Below, piece after piece: positions 19,617-34,100 of a stretch of 64,000 bases of DNA. Origin of the DNA: Mytilisepta virgata (taxonomy: Eukaryota; Mollusca; Bivalvia; Mytilida; Mytilidae). The position numbers and the translations under genes were made by a program. Position 1 is the first letter of the stretch. Each line of letters begins with the position of its first letter. The DNA is taken from positions 46,814,230 to 46,878,229 of the forward strand of contig CM051516.1 of NCBI GenBank assembly GCA_028015205.1, in the 5' to 3' direction. The notes beneath the pieces were generated by a model. That model ran no database searches, had not been told where the DNA came from, and saw only the letters and a program-made list of their open reading frames with translations.

Positions 19617-22600
19617 GTAAGGTTAACTTAGGAAAAAAGAGCACTCTTCTGACTTGCTGTTGTTTTGGTGTTAAACTATATTATGAGCTCGTTTATGTTA
19701 TTTCTTTTCTGAAGGTCTGTCGTTTATTTATTGGTTTGTCATTGTTAACTTTTACTTTTATAAGTTTTGATGTTTATATATTTTAATAATAACTAAAAAC
19801 TGAAGGAATATATTTCGTATCTTTTGAAAGAGCCAGGTAGTAATTTTATTGATAATAAACACATTATCATTCATAATAACAGATATCAGTGTAATTCCAT
19901 AAATAAACAAAAAAGAAAGTAAGGAGCACCTGGGTTCACTCCTGGTTTTTATAGGAGTTCGTGTTGTTCATTGTTTTTTAGTTTTCTGTGTTTATTTGTT
20001 GTGCTTGTGGTTGTTCATTTGTCTTCCCGGGTTTGTCTGTCTAATGGATTACGTGTTTTTGATTGCTCCTTAGGTATATTTGTCCTTTTTATGTTACGAA
20101 ACAGCTCATCCGACACTAGAATACGAGGAAAATAAAGGAAATGGTGAGCTGTCAAAAGGGGTATAAAACGACTTAAATGTACAAAATACACAAGTCGAAC
20201 AAAACCAAATACAAAATCATAAAAAAACAACAAAACAATAAAGTACAAATTTCCAAACATTTCGCCCATTATGGCCTTGATCATGAGCATGGAAAAATAA
20301 AAGGTTTTGACTCTTGGAAACACAGAGCAAGACTGGGTCCGTATATAGATTGACAACAAAAATGTGTCATTTGACGTCCCCCTTTCACAGTACTTATAGT
20401 ATAACTAATCGCTGAATTCAAATACCAGAGATAAACAACACGTGACCGACCTTTTGAGTAAATCACGAGTGTATTTTGTACATTTAAGTCGTTTTATGCC
20501 TCTTGACAGCTCACCATTTCCATTTATTTTCCTCGAATCCCATAAAAAAAACATCTAAACATTTCTATGAGCATGTATGTGAAGTTTGTGTGGAAATAAT
20601 GCCTTATTTGACAAAAAGGTACATAGGGTGTAAATAGTCTCTATAACCTTTGCGTACGTTACAAGAGTTCAAACAGCGCCTTAAGCTTTTAATTGTTGCT
20701 TTCTTCATCTTAAAGGCACATTGAGACATTCAACACCGGACAAAAACTGACAGCTCACTGTAAGTTGAAGACAACTCCTAACATCCGTTTGAGCGATTCT
20801 TTGCTAGATATCACGTCACATCTGTGCAAATAAAGGACACAGTTTTGTTTAAATGAAACTAATAGACCGATACGCATTTCATACATTTACATTTGAGGCT
20901 AATTTACACTGCAAGCTAAACCGAACTCTACTGCATAATAAATAAAAATTAAAAAAAACCGAGGGTGTATCAAGAAAAGGTATCTTCTCTTTGATACAAG
21001 CTTCTACGTAGTTTTTAACTATGGCTTTCATCACGAAAAGATATTTTACAATATATTTTTGAATGTTCTACAGTGTTTGTTCTCATTGTATTTGTTCCCA
21101 CTTGCAACCTGATGGGTGGCTTTAAAGGAACCGGACATGCTTACTATGGAACGCCGTAACTGTCTTCCTAGTGTAGATATTTAATGTGTTTTGTCACTTT
21201 ATCTTTACGTCCTGTCATTTCTACTTTATATCATGTGCAAGCGCCTTTATTTCCAGACACTTCGTCTCTGTGTTATGTCAAATAAACTATTTTTTTTGTC
21301 AATCAGTTGTATGTTATGTCATTGCTAATCTTTGTTATGTGCAATATACATTACACAATGTTGTAATTACTGTACATTCTGTGAATACCTATAAACTTTA
21401 TGATCAAACACCTTTACGCTCTGTCACCTTTCTTCTATGTTTTGTCTATTCTTCCTGTCTTGGTTAATAATTGCGTCCTGTCTCAAATAGGTTTGTTACT
21501 TCGAATGTTGTTATGCCAATCAATTGGTACTTTCAGTTTACGTTCAATATGTTTTGTCAGTTCACCGGTACGTTATGTACAAACACCAATTACGTTATGA
21601 TAAACGCAGATTAAATAAAACGCTATCGCGTCATTATAAATATAGCAAGTAACCGGGTAACACATACGCTCCGGTGTATTGGTGCATTAGCTCCAAATTT
21701 TACAGAATAGAAAATAGACAATGTTCAGATGTTGGATTCCCTCACAGATAAGGCCACACCAAATTGATCTTTATTTCGTTGGATTTCGCGGGTCGCTCCG
21801 ATTTTTTGACGATGTAAATTTTAAGAAAATTTTTCTTTGCCAATTCATTTCCCAAAAATGCTGAAGATATATCCCAAATTCTTCATTTTTCAAGAAAATA
21901 AAAATAGAAATTGTTTTCCCGCGATTTTTTCCAACCACTGGATGCATATTGTACTTTTAAAATTACTATATCCAGGGAAAGATCTATTTGGAAATATAAA
22001 TTTAGTTCCTATTTATTATTTTATTGGAAACAGGAAAGAAAATATACTGTGGATTCATTAATATTCGTTGTTTATCGTATTTCCCTATGGCTATATCGAC
22101 CTGCTGAGGCCTTCAGAATTTCCCGTATTTCGGCACTGTGACGTCGTAAAGAGTTGACCCGACCCTAATATGAGCTGACCCGAATATATCAGCTACGTCA
22201 TAATGTTTGACCCAACGTTGACCCGAACATATCAGGAAAACATCCGGTTATAGGCGGATGGCCATTGAAAAGTAAGAAATTCAATACGATAAATTTATCA
22301 TCAAGTTTTCTTCAAACAAATATTGTAAATATAAGCCGCTCGACACAATATGAAGCTTTTTGGCTCGTTCGCTACGCTCACTCGCCGAAAAAGCTTCACA
22401 TTGTGTCTCGCGGCTGATATTTTACGATATACGTTTGCAGAAAACCCTATAATATGTACATACCAATTTTCGTGGTTTTCGTGGGTCCCAGTAAACCACG
22501 AATTTAAATATCCAACGAAAAATAATATTTTTCCTCTTGTTTCAATGCACTGAAGTTTGAAACCACGGAGTTTTGAACAATTGCGTTTTTACAGCATGTA

Positions 22601-25600
22601 CTTGAATTCTGACATATGATGAGTTAGCTATATCCACAGAGGATACAGTGTTTCATGTAATTTTGTCTTTGGTAACATATAAACGCTCAAACAATTTTCT
22701 TTAAAAAGATTTTGACTGTGTAAATTGTCGCGGAATTCACTTCAGGTTTTTTTTTATTCAAACATTCAAGAAAAATCTTAATCCTAAGTAGACCTAAACA
22801 ATACAGACTTTCTCATAAATTACAGTAAAAACATCTTGTCAATAGATAATAAAGCAGAAATTATTGATCGTAATCGGATTAAAAATATGTATATGCCCCG
22901 AGGTATTTGGTGACAAGTGATTGCAATTTTGTCAATATATATTTCACACCTAATTAATAAGTAAATAATTACGGATTTTGTTAATCTTGTTAAATTCATG
23001 GCAAGCTTTAATTGTCCGTTAAACGGTGTCCAAACTAAAAAAGGAAAATCCAAGATTTCCTTTTTATCGACTAAGTTTTCCCATTTTGCATCAATTGTAG
23101 CATTTTGCAATTATGTTTTTCTATTTATGCATAAAATTTGACATTTATATACAAAAAAGCTCCCCTTTGCTTTGAAATTATTTCTATTGCAGAAAGTAAG
23201 TCAGTTACGTCATGTACGTAGTTAAGTTACAGTGAATGAAAATGAAATATAGTCGGATATCAGAGAAGAAACGTTTCCATTGAATGTATTTCTGGTCCTT
23301 TTTATGCTGTAATAATTATACAGAAGTTTTTCATATAAAAAGTATTTATTGTACAAAGGTATTCAACTGGTAAATTTGGGAAGAAATTTCTTCCAAAATC
23401 TAATGAACATTATGTTGTTTGCATCTGGACAAAACTGATATTTTGGGAAGAAAAATCTTCCGAAATGAAATACTACGACCAAGATAATGAATACGTTGTA
23501 TTAAATAATTTGTGTGCTTCTAAGTTGTGATCTTTTTAATCATATCATATAACTATTACTGAATAAGCTACATATTAAGGTATTTTAATAATAATCTACA
23601 CGCCAGAGGAATACACAGACTGAAAATGCCCTAAACTAGTCAGTAATATTCATATAAAGATGACAAGGGATCTCAATTTAAATATTTGAAAAGACTGATG
23701 TAATGTTGACACAATAATAAAACTGAAAGAAAATATAGATTCATTTTAAGGATTGATACAGACAAGGAGCTTGGCTATGGATACATTTTGTAGTAATGTT
23801 ATCTCATATTTGATTAATTAATTCTGAATGTCTTCAAGTGTTTAGAATTCATATTTTCTGTATTGATCAAATGCATAAAGAATCCTTGGAACCATGATAT
23901 ATGAAACTTTAGCCTCAGCTTCACATTGATGCGAATCAATATATAATTGGATACACAGTACACATGTGGGTGAGAAGAAGTAACAGCAAAGAAATAGTAA
24001 GGGTTCTAGTATAAGAGCAATATTTGGATGTTTTCTTGTCTCTAGATCTTTTTCTGGAAATCTTCATTCAGTGTAAATCATAAGTTGAAGGTTCTTCTCG
24101 AGTTGGTTGCAGATTTGCCTGAAAATGATATAAAAACTATTTTCAAATAATATCCATTAAGTATCCAGTCAATATCAAAGTAACGAGAAAATGACAGAAT
24201 AACGCGAATAAACATCTTTGATTCTTATATGTCAATTATTTAGCTCACCATTGATTTCGTAATTAAAACTATCATGAATATTGCAATGTTTTCGGCGAAA
24301 CCAACCAAAGCATTCTGGTTCATATTTCACGTTTTAAAAAATATAGTCATCGAGAATATTTATATTTCAGAAATATATTATCATCTATCTTCCCATTCTC
24401 AAATCTGACACTTCATGACGGAGTATTTAATCTTTTCATAGCTCCTAATTGCACTCCTAGTTTTGTTTTAGGAATCCCTGTTCTTCTGTTGTCTTGTTCT
24501 GCTTCCGTTTTTATTACTATGTATTTTATTTCTTTGAAATTTACTATTATAATATCTGTCCTCATGAATTCGATTTGACTTTTGAATTCGGTCTGACGCA
24601 CTTTTTGCTGTTTCTTGTAGTTTTAGTCTAGTTTTATGCTAGTCGCATATATTCAAAAATTAAGTGCAAATAATATGCAAAACAGGTATGCATTATCGTA
24701 TTCTACAATACTAGCTCAGCGAAGGCTCTTAGGAGCATGTAAGCCTGTAACGCTTTACTGGCATAAGGACTTCGCGTCCTACATACAGAAATATCATCAG
24801 GGGATTTTTTGGGGTTAGGAGCGATATTATGAAAGATCCGATCCAAACACAATCCGTTTTTATCAAAGTTTGTACATTCTTAATCCATCAACGTTGCGTC
24901 TCATTTTCTAAAGTTGTTTTTGCATATTTGTTGGGGATTATTCTGTTTTGTAAAAGACAATTCATTGGTCCAAATATTGGACTCCCGGTCATTAATTTGA
25001 AATTAATTCTTTTAATGAAACATACCACAGAGGTTTGGTTTCAATTGACCAAATACTTTCGAATGATGAAGTTTTCTTGCAATAATCCAAAAGGTTGAAG
25101 AATAATTTCAAAATACCAAAAATGACCAAAAGGGGTAAGTCCAATACCATCTAAGAACAGAGCTATGCATGAGAGGGATACTCCTTAGTTTTCACATATT
25201 TTACAATTTTGTAACAGTAAATTTTAAGCTGGTATCTATATGACTTTTTTAAATTTGGTATTATGATTGGAACCTGCTCTAAAGGGCACCTCTATATAGC
25301 AAATCACTGTCTATAAAGGGAACAGTGAAAAGTCCCATTCATGAACAAAGTAAGTAAAATTAACCTCTATATAATGGGCACCTGCTCATAAAGGGTATTT
25401 TTTATGGTCCCTTAGCTGCCCTTTATAGACCGGTTTGACTGTATGTATACTTTGCACATGGCAATTCAATTTCATTTTAATATAAAATGCACTATGAGTT
25501 AATTTTGGTCACAGTTCTGTCACAGTTTGGTCACAATAAACCAAAAATGTTTTTCTAATTCAAGTCACAGTGACCATATTGGGAAGTCTAGACCCTTGAA

Positions 25601-28157
25601 CTAAAGTCACATAAGAACCATTCCAGCATAGTCTGACGTAAATTTTTTAATTGAAGTTTTTAAATTTTTGTTCTAATGTTGTACTAAGGTTTAAGGTCAG
25701 AAATTAATCAAGACATGAATTTCAAAAGTGACTACCTATGCACCATTTAAGGAAAGGTACGTTGATCTCAATAAATCCAGTGGTTTCAGAGGACATTTAA
25801 TTTTTTTTACAAATCGTATATTCAAACTTAAAGACAAATCCCTCTATTCAGATCTACCAATAATATCTTCTTTAAATTTTTTTTCCACTTTAGCCTAAAT
25901 AAAAGCTTTAAAATCAGCCAATAAAAAAATGGGGTCACCGACCGCGTTTTCGATTTATAACGCCATCTTTTTTACAAAATTTAGAAATCGGATCTTGTAG
26001 TTATTTACAGTTTAATTTTTTATAAAAAGTCCAAATCACATGAAATTTGTTTGTTTTGTTAACCGTATTGTTTGTAGAACTTATATTATTCGTATTATCA
26101 TCTTCTGAGGGACAAATGATGACGATCTGTTGCTATAAACATTTTCCCGCCTTTTTCATGGTGAAATGTCTATTTAAAATCTTGTATTGTAAAAAATTGA
26201 CCAATGTTTTTTCTATAATAACTACATAGAACATTCATTTTTGATTATTAAACAAAAAAACAAAAAAATAAAAACGTGGGGTGACCGTAATCTAAAAATA
26301 GATATTTCGAAGAAAAGGCATAAAAATTTGAAATGGCGGAAATTATTGCGCCAATTCTGAAAGCAACGTCTTTTAAACGTTAGACAGAATTGGCGATGTT
26401 TTCACGGGTTAAATGGACAAACATTAATCCCGTTATTTATTGTTTTCCCGTTCGTTTGATTTTAATTACAATATACACGTGGTAGTTAGTTTTCAGCACA
26501 GACATGTAATCTACAACTGGGAAAGCAAGGCGATCTACGAATATCTCGATTAGAATTTCGATTTAGTTAATAAGTGTGTTTATGTGTTGAACAAAACAGA
26601 CACTTGTTCTTCCTTTTTTGTCAATGAAGGTATTTAATAAGCATGTTTTTTTTTATATGCAAAAGAATAATTCTTGTATCTATTGACTATATATAGATAT
26701 TGAATGGAGGTCAAGAGTGTCTCGTTTACTTTTAACGACATAATATGTTAGTTCAGGACAATTATTCATAAAAAATCTTAACTTCAATAATATGTTCCTT
26801 AGTCTAAGATTTTCCTACGGATTTCTTTTAGCAATACCAATTTTATTTATATTTCTTTGGATTATCCCGATCCAAATTTTGATAGAAAATGTTTCCAATA
26901 AAAAAGAATGTTCCCGCATATACGAAAAAAGTTCCTAATTTCCGACCGTAATTTTTTTATTTTTGAAGAATTTAACTGAAAATGTGCCGCTCACTCCCAA
27001 AATTTATTACAAAGTTAGGACTTTTCAACACAAAAATAGAATTAAAAAAAAATATTAATCCCGCATAAATTTTGGCACCCGCTCATTGAAAAATGCTTTT
27101 CAGGAGAAAAAATTAAAATTAAAAGTAGCTCGCTCACTTTTGTCTCGCGTGTGACGAATGTCGCTGAAGACCAGACATAGGGATCATACTTTCCACCGTC
27201 GTCCTCGGCATCGGTGGTGATGTCGTGTCAGGTTAAAGTATTTCAATCTTTAATAATTTTCAAATTTTTTTCCGTTTTGGAAGACAATTTGGCCTTTTTT
27301 TTTGCACTTTTCTGCCTGGTTCACCTGATAATTTAAGTTTTTCAATCTTCAATATCTTCATCAAACCTTCATAGAATTTCAAGAAACTCAGAAGCTTCTT
27401 GAGGCTCAAATTATTGTACCTACATATAGATCTTAAAAATAATTACAAATGTTTTTCGTTTTGGCAGACAATTTGGACAGTTTTTTTCAGTGTTGAATAA
27501 CTTCATCAAACCTTCATATAATTTCATGAAACTCAAACAGAAGCTTCTAGAGGCTCACAACTTTGTACGTAATATAAAGTTTGAAAAAAAATCTGTTTTA
27601 GCAAACAATTTAGATATAGATTTTTTCCCACATTTCTGTTTTGTTAAACCTTTAAATAGTGTTTAGTTTGCGAATTGATATGTGGAAATCAGGCAATTGG
27701 AATTGAAAAGATAATCTAATAAAAACCCTATAGTCATATCTGTTATAGCCACGATTATAACTGCATGATTTGTTTATTGGCACAAGGCCTTAATTAACAG
27801 TAATTGATTGATAAACACTGGAGGTCAGTCTAACTATGTAGATACATATTGTTCTGGGTGATAATAATGTTAATATGGTCTCATATTACCATGTTACTGT
27901 TATTAGCTGCATGTAGTGGGAATCAAGGTTTTATAAGATCTTCAAAATCGTGTAAATATTAATGTACATTAAGATTGATAGTATAGCGAATATAAGTATT
28001 TTAAGGAATGTATTAAATTTAAGAACAATTTTCTAATTTTAGTTTTTTAATGAAATAAAACAAATTTGGGAAACTTCATTTGTATAATAAAGTTAATATT
28101 ATTCTACATGGTAACATCATTGCTGTGCCGGGCATTTTCCATTATTTCAGAGGATTT

Positions 28158-28189
<32 letters not shown>

Positions 28190-31100
28190 CGAAAAGAAAA
28201 AACGAGTCTGGTGAATGCTGAAAGATTTTTATCAACAGGGCAGAACAAATGGCAATACTAGAAGAATTTATGAAGCAGGAAATTCTAGGCCAGATGTTGC
28301 ATTTCAATCGTTTTCAAGTTAAATCGTAAAAGAAAGGTATGATGTCCGCTTTAAGTGTCATTCTGTAGACATAATAAAGGTATTTTCAAGTAAGGGTGGT
28401 TACAATGTATAGTAAGAACTCGATGGTAAATGTACATGCTATTTATCAACAATGCTACTTTGTTTACAGTAATCACGCAACATAAATGAAATTAAGTATA
28501 AAATCATACCTTGCTTCTTTCTTGACTCTGACATGTCTGATATACAACACTTTCCAAAATAAATTCAGGTATTTAAGAGTGACATCGATGGAAAATAGAA
28601 TTTTTATGAGTTTTCTGGTTTTTATTATCTGACCACTGACTTCTAAACTTGCAATGTGTAATCCGATAAGATCGTATTTATTTTCTGATACAATCAAACC
28701 GACAAAGTTCTCTTTTTAGCTCTTTGGCTTATCAAAATTTATAGCAATTTTTAGCAATACCAATTTTATTTATATTATTCAACTGGCTTTCATAACTTAT
28801 AAAACGCATAGCATATAGGATGGCGAAAATACATAGTCGCTTAAAACCAGCAACAGGCGCTTCTTGAACTTTTTTGATGATCCCGGCTAACTTACTGCGT
28901 GAGAACAAACATGCAACTATTAAATCATAAATTTTTCGGGATTACTGTTTATATCAACAATTCTTTCGTGATGTTTCGTCAATCTTTTTCGATCTTATGA
29001 TAATCCTTTATGCTTTTGTGTTTTTGTATGGAGTGCGTCAGATGAGTTGGCGCGTGCACAAATATTTGTTCGTTCTTTCGCTTTGATTGAAGCACTAAAT
29101 TAAAAATTTTCTTGGAATTCCCGGTCTTTATTAAATAAAATTTTATTTTATTCTAGGTGATATTTAATATTTAATCTTGGTTGTTTCGTATGTGTACGCA
29201 TCTCAAAATGCGTTTCCAAATTAGAATAATTTTATTATTATAACCGTAATATTTTGTACCCCATAATACCTATTTATTTAAAACTATAATTTTGTATTAT
29301 TAAGTTCCTATTTATGATATTTCTCCCCATATACGTGTGTATTATTTTTTAAATGCTTAGCCGTTACAGAGTCATGTATTTTACACATCAATATAATCCC
29401 CTTTTGTACATAAATTATTTAACAGTTTAAACATCCCAGGCCGTGTTAACGAATGTGTCCTTAGATAGTCTCAGGACATGTCCCAGTCCTAAGTCATGTT
29501 ATCAAAGCTATCCTAAGTTCGGATATGTACTAAAATTTGTCCTAAAGTTAGAATGTAGAAATGGGTGTCTTAAGACCACCCTTAGATGGTCCTAACAGTT
29601 AGAATTAATTATTGTAATATGAACAAGGTATCAGTCGGGCGTGGAGACGGGTAAATACGCGCTAACAAGGTAAATTCGCATCTAAGAACTTAGAACTTAC
29701 ATAGGACAGAGGAAAAAAGAGGAATAAAGACATCAAAAAGGCAAGTTATTAAAGCCCGATAGTCTTAACGTTGAGATGGTAAACACGTTTTACAGACATG
29801 ACAGAATGATTTCGCTCTGAAATAGTTTGGCACACTTGCCTCTTTCAAAATATTTCAAAAAGTCGTTAAAATCTAGAAAACAATGATCAAAGCAAAGAAT
29901 GTTATAAACAGAAAAAAAATAACGAAAAAGTAGCGAATAAGGAATAAGGAAAATAAAGTAACGGATAAGGAATAAGGAATAAGTAACGAGTAAGGAATTA
30001 GGAAATAAACTGAAATATAGTGAATATTTTAGAATTTGTTGAATTTTTTTACATTAAAATGTTATCTTATAAACACCACAGATATATAAAAAAAAATTGT
30101 ACTATACTACATTTATTAACCTTTCTCGCCATTATTTTTCGCCCAAAAACTTTTTTCTTTGTCGTCTGCAAATTTCATTTACGTAAAGGGAGAAACTTTT
30201 TTTGTAAATACAAGTTACATCCAGATTAGAGATACACAGTCTATTGTTATTAAAGAATGTTTAAAATTCAAATTTTGAAATGGATATGATAGATGAAACC
30301 TGTTTTTGTAAGCCTAAAACCTTATAGGCGCCACAAATATGAAGACATGTATAACACAGCTGTGTATTTATGCAAAATTATCTTTTTAAAAAAGGCAAGG
30401 ATTGCATAACTATTGTTAAATTACTATCAAATAAACCTTCGTACGTAACATAATATTTATAAATTACTTTTTCTATTTATACGGAGTAATATTTGTTTAC
30501 ATCTACATAAACTTTTCATGACTAAGCTGAAACTGATCATATTCGTTGATTCCAATTTTAATGTAAGTTAATTTAAAGCATATAATTGATATGTGTAGAT
30601 CATGTATATGTCGAATCATAATTTAATATAATATCAAAGCTGCATAAGTATAAGGACAGATTCAAACTGGAAAAGGTTTCATTTTTAAAATACGAAAATT
30701 TCCCAATCAATCACGTCAAATAGAAAACAATTTAACATCTAGGTGTTATGTTTTACTAAACTAACATTGCGTATCAATTGGAAGTGCGTCCTGCAGAACA
30801 ATAAAGATTCGATTGCCATAATGGTTTCAGTTGCAAAGGCATAGGACTGTATTATCTAAAAAAAAAGCCACCCTTAATTCTATGTGCTTGCTTATTAGGT
30901 TTTTGCATGAGAATAACTTCCCATGTGCGAAAGTGAAAATAACTCTTACAGGAACTCAACAAAGTTTTAATAAACTTTTTCGTATTGAAATGAACCAAAC
31001 AACAACTACTATAGAAGGTACAAAATGTATTAACATGATATTACAAATTATTCAAAAAGAAATCTATTACTGATATAAGTCTGTGTTTAAGGGCTTTTTT

Positions 31101-34100
31101 ATTCGTTGTTTCACCAAACAATTTATTATCACTGACATTTTTTATAGCAATTACCATTTTGAGGAAAATGAAGGAAATGTTTGTGGTGTTATAGATTTTT
31201 TTTTTATTTACAACTAGTTACTGAAAAGTTCCGACAGAACAAATTGGCTGTTACATTTACAAGAGTTCAAATAATTACTCAAATCTATAATAAAATGAGT
31301 TGAAAATGTTGGTCATTTTCAGTGATAATCTACGCGAGTTGAAAGATAACCACGGGAATACAATTAGGGATGAGCTCAAGGATTAACGGAGAAAATAATT
31401 TAGTCAATAAGAATTGGGCATTCCTATTGCAGCGTGATGCCGAGGCTTTCCGTAATTTAGCCAATCGGAATTGTGAAATATATATAGCTGACCTATATCA
31501 GCTAGTTTTAACAGTATTTTCTTATTATAGGATATATAACAAAAAGCATGGCTGCTGTGTACATGTACTTTAGAAATCGAACATACAAAATACGACGAAA
31601 TAAGGTGTTTATAGACAGAGACAACCCTTTAAATTAAAGTTTTAGATTTGTTGTGCACGAACATTTTGCCGGACAGGACGCCGTACAAACATACGGACAG
31701 ATAGGCACACTTTAATTTAATATATGTGTAAAATTTCATTTCATTCTGATATATAATACTAGATATATCTTACGGCATCTTCGTTAACACGTCCCTCGGC
31801 TTATGTCTAGTCGTCGAAAAGCTGTATGGATAGCAATTATCACCTGTTGTTGTCCAGTCAAAGATTTAGAAAGGCTTAGTCATTTAGCTAAACCCTTAAT
31901 CCAAATACCTAAATTTTATATAAAAATGTAAAAGTATATGTTATTGGATAATTAGAATGTTAATCCCCTATGTCAATCATTTTGTAATTTGTCTTGTTTT
32001 ATCTTCAATCTTATTATTGATCGTTAAAAGGAAAATAAAACGTGAATAAAATATGAAAATGCTCTTGAACCTTTTTCCCTAAATTTTTTAAATCTATTTT
32101 TCAATTGTAATAACTTGATTAGTCAAAATTATATACATGTATGTACAATGAATATATTGTACTAGCTGTATAGTGTATTATGGTGTTGTGTCTAAAGTTA
32201 ACGCAAAGGATACATTTATAGGGCATAAAAATGAAATATATGTTTATATCTGTGATGAAATATATCTTAATATGCATGTGAACTTGGTCAAAATTGGTCA
32301 TAATGTATTCCAACACGTTCTTGAAAATTGCTGTCAAGTTGGGCTGGGTCATCGAATATATTTCTGAAACAGGACCATGTACGAATCAATGCTGCCAAGT
32401 TGGGTTTGAATTGGCCCACTGGTTTTGGACAAGAAGGATTAAAAAGTGCTTTCCCGTAGTGTCCTATTTTAGACTATTTTTACGGTGCTGGCCATCTTTT
32501 GGATGATGGGCGAGGTCATCAAATATAATTTTGATCAGAATTTAGGCTGGTCGAGCTTATACACATTTAAAGAATCTAACATTTTATATACATATGTATA
32601 TGCATTACTTTAAACAGAATTTCGAAGCGAAATGCATATCTCTTGCATCTTCCTTCTTTAAAAACCTAGGTTTTACTCAGCTGATCTTTGCAATTACGGA
32701 TGTCTGTCCTAAAATTTTCAACGTAATGAAATGTTTCAGAATAAACTTGTTTACACTGAATAGAAAAAAAAATTGACACAAATTTACAGAGAACAGAAAT
32801 TGGAGCCCCTCACCCCTAATCTGTACCCTAGGTTAAAGCAATGCACATTATAATTGTTGGTAGAACTGAAAGGTTTTGTAAATTAAAAAGATGCATCTAA
32901 ATACATCAGTCAATAAACCTAAATCTTTTTGTAGATCTTACTTTGCTGAACATTTGTGCCATTTACAGTTTCTCTCTATCTATGATAATATTAATGATAA
33001 TAACCTAACACTGCAAAGGTTCTTTAAAAAAATCAATTCAGAGGCAATAACCCAACAAAGGCTTGACCGATTCGTCTGAATATTTTATGGCAAGTAGAAC
33101 TTGACCTGATAAACATTTCTATTCTGTCAGTTTTGCTCTAAATTCTTTAGTGTTTGAGATATAAGCCAAAAACTGCATTTTACCCATATGTTCTATTTTT
33201 CGCAACACCAGCCATGTTTGTTGATTGATCAAACCCCGGATATAATTTTTTAAACTAGATACCCTAAGAAACATTGGCGCAGTAGTGTCAGAGGAGAAGA
33301 TTGTTTAAATAGTTTACGACGACGGACGACGAAGGACGCCAAGTAATGGCATAAGCGCACATGGCCCTTTGGATCAGGTGACTACAAATGATCACCAATA
33401 CAATGATAACGGGACAAAAAATTCCAAAAAATCTGAAAATTCTTACACACACTATGGAAACAGAAAACATTTCCGAAATTCAATCAGACTTTATAGGAAA
33501 CATTGGATGCCACGCTGGAGATGTTCTTAAACTTGGAAGTTTGCAACCGTTGTTATAGACATGGAAAAATTCCAAAAAAGCTGAAGTTTTCATGTTTAAG
33601 GTTAAGCAAGGAAGAACACTGTGGTCTTGAAATATTCAAGATCGCTTCTGTTGCCATAGAAAATGGATAAAAATTGAATTTATTTAAATTTTCGTAAAAC
33701 ATGCACAATATCTTGATCTTCAAATATGTCAGATAATGACTTTAGGGCCAAGCTGAGTTTTAGCGATTTTTTTGTTAGCATCCTAACATAATATTACTTG
33801 TTTATTCATTCATTTATTTTATCGTGATTTCACCCCACTTTCACATAAATTCGATTCATGGGCAGCAACTCCGGAGAACAACGAACACAAGACCAAAACA
33901 ATACAAACATTACACTTAAAAACTAAAAACATATGAACAACATGGACTCCAGCAAAAAACCGGGGTCGACTCAGGTGCTCCGTAAGAGTAAGCAGTCTCT
34001 GCTTCCTGCAGGACACCCGCCACGCTGCCCATGTTAAATCTGGCATGAGGCATCAATGAAACAGGTCCATTTAAGTAATAGAAGAGTATTACGGTGTGCG

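Noticed and set aside
21186..21600. ORFs rich in Phe, Cys and Ser
   Set aside because: They arise from a T-rich dispersed repeat present in inverted form at 54.9-55.3 kb.
30831..31073. 80-codon ORF with a possible upstream acceptor
   Set aside because: No recognisable domain, no donor or companion exons; not enough to call a gene.
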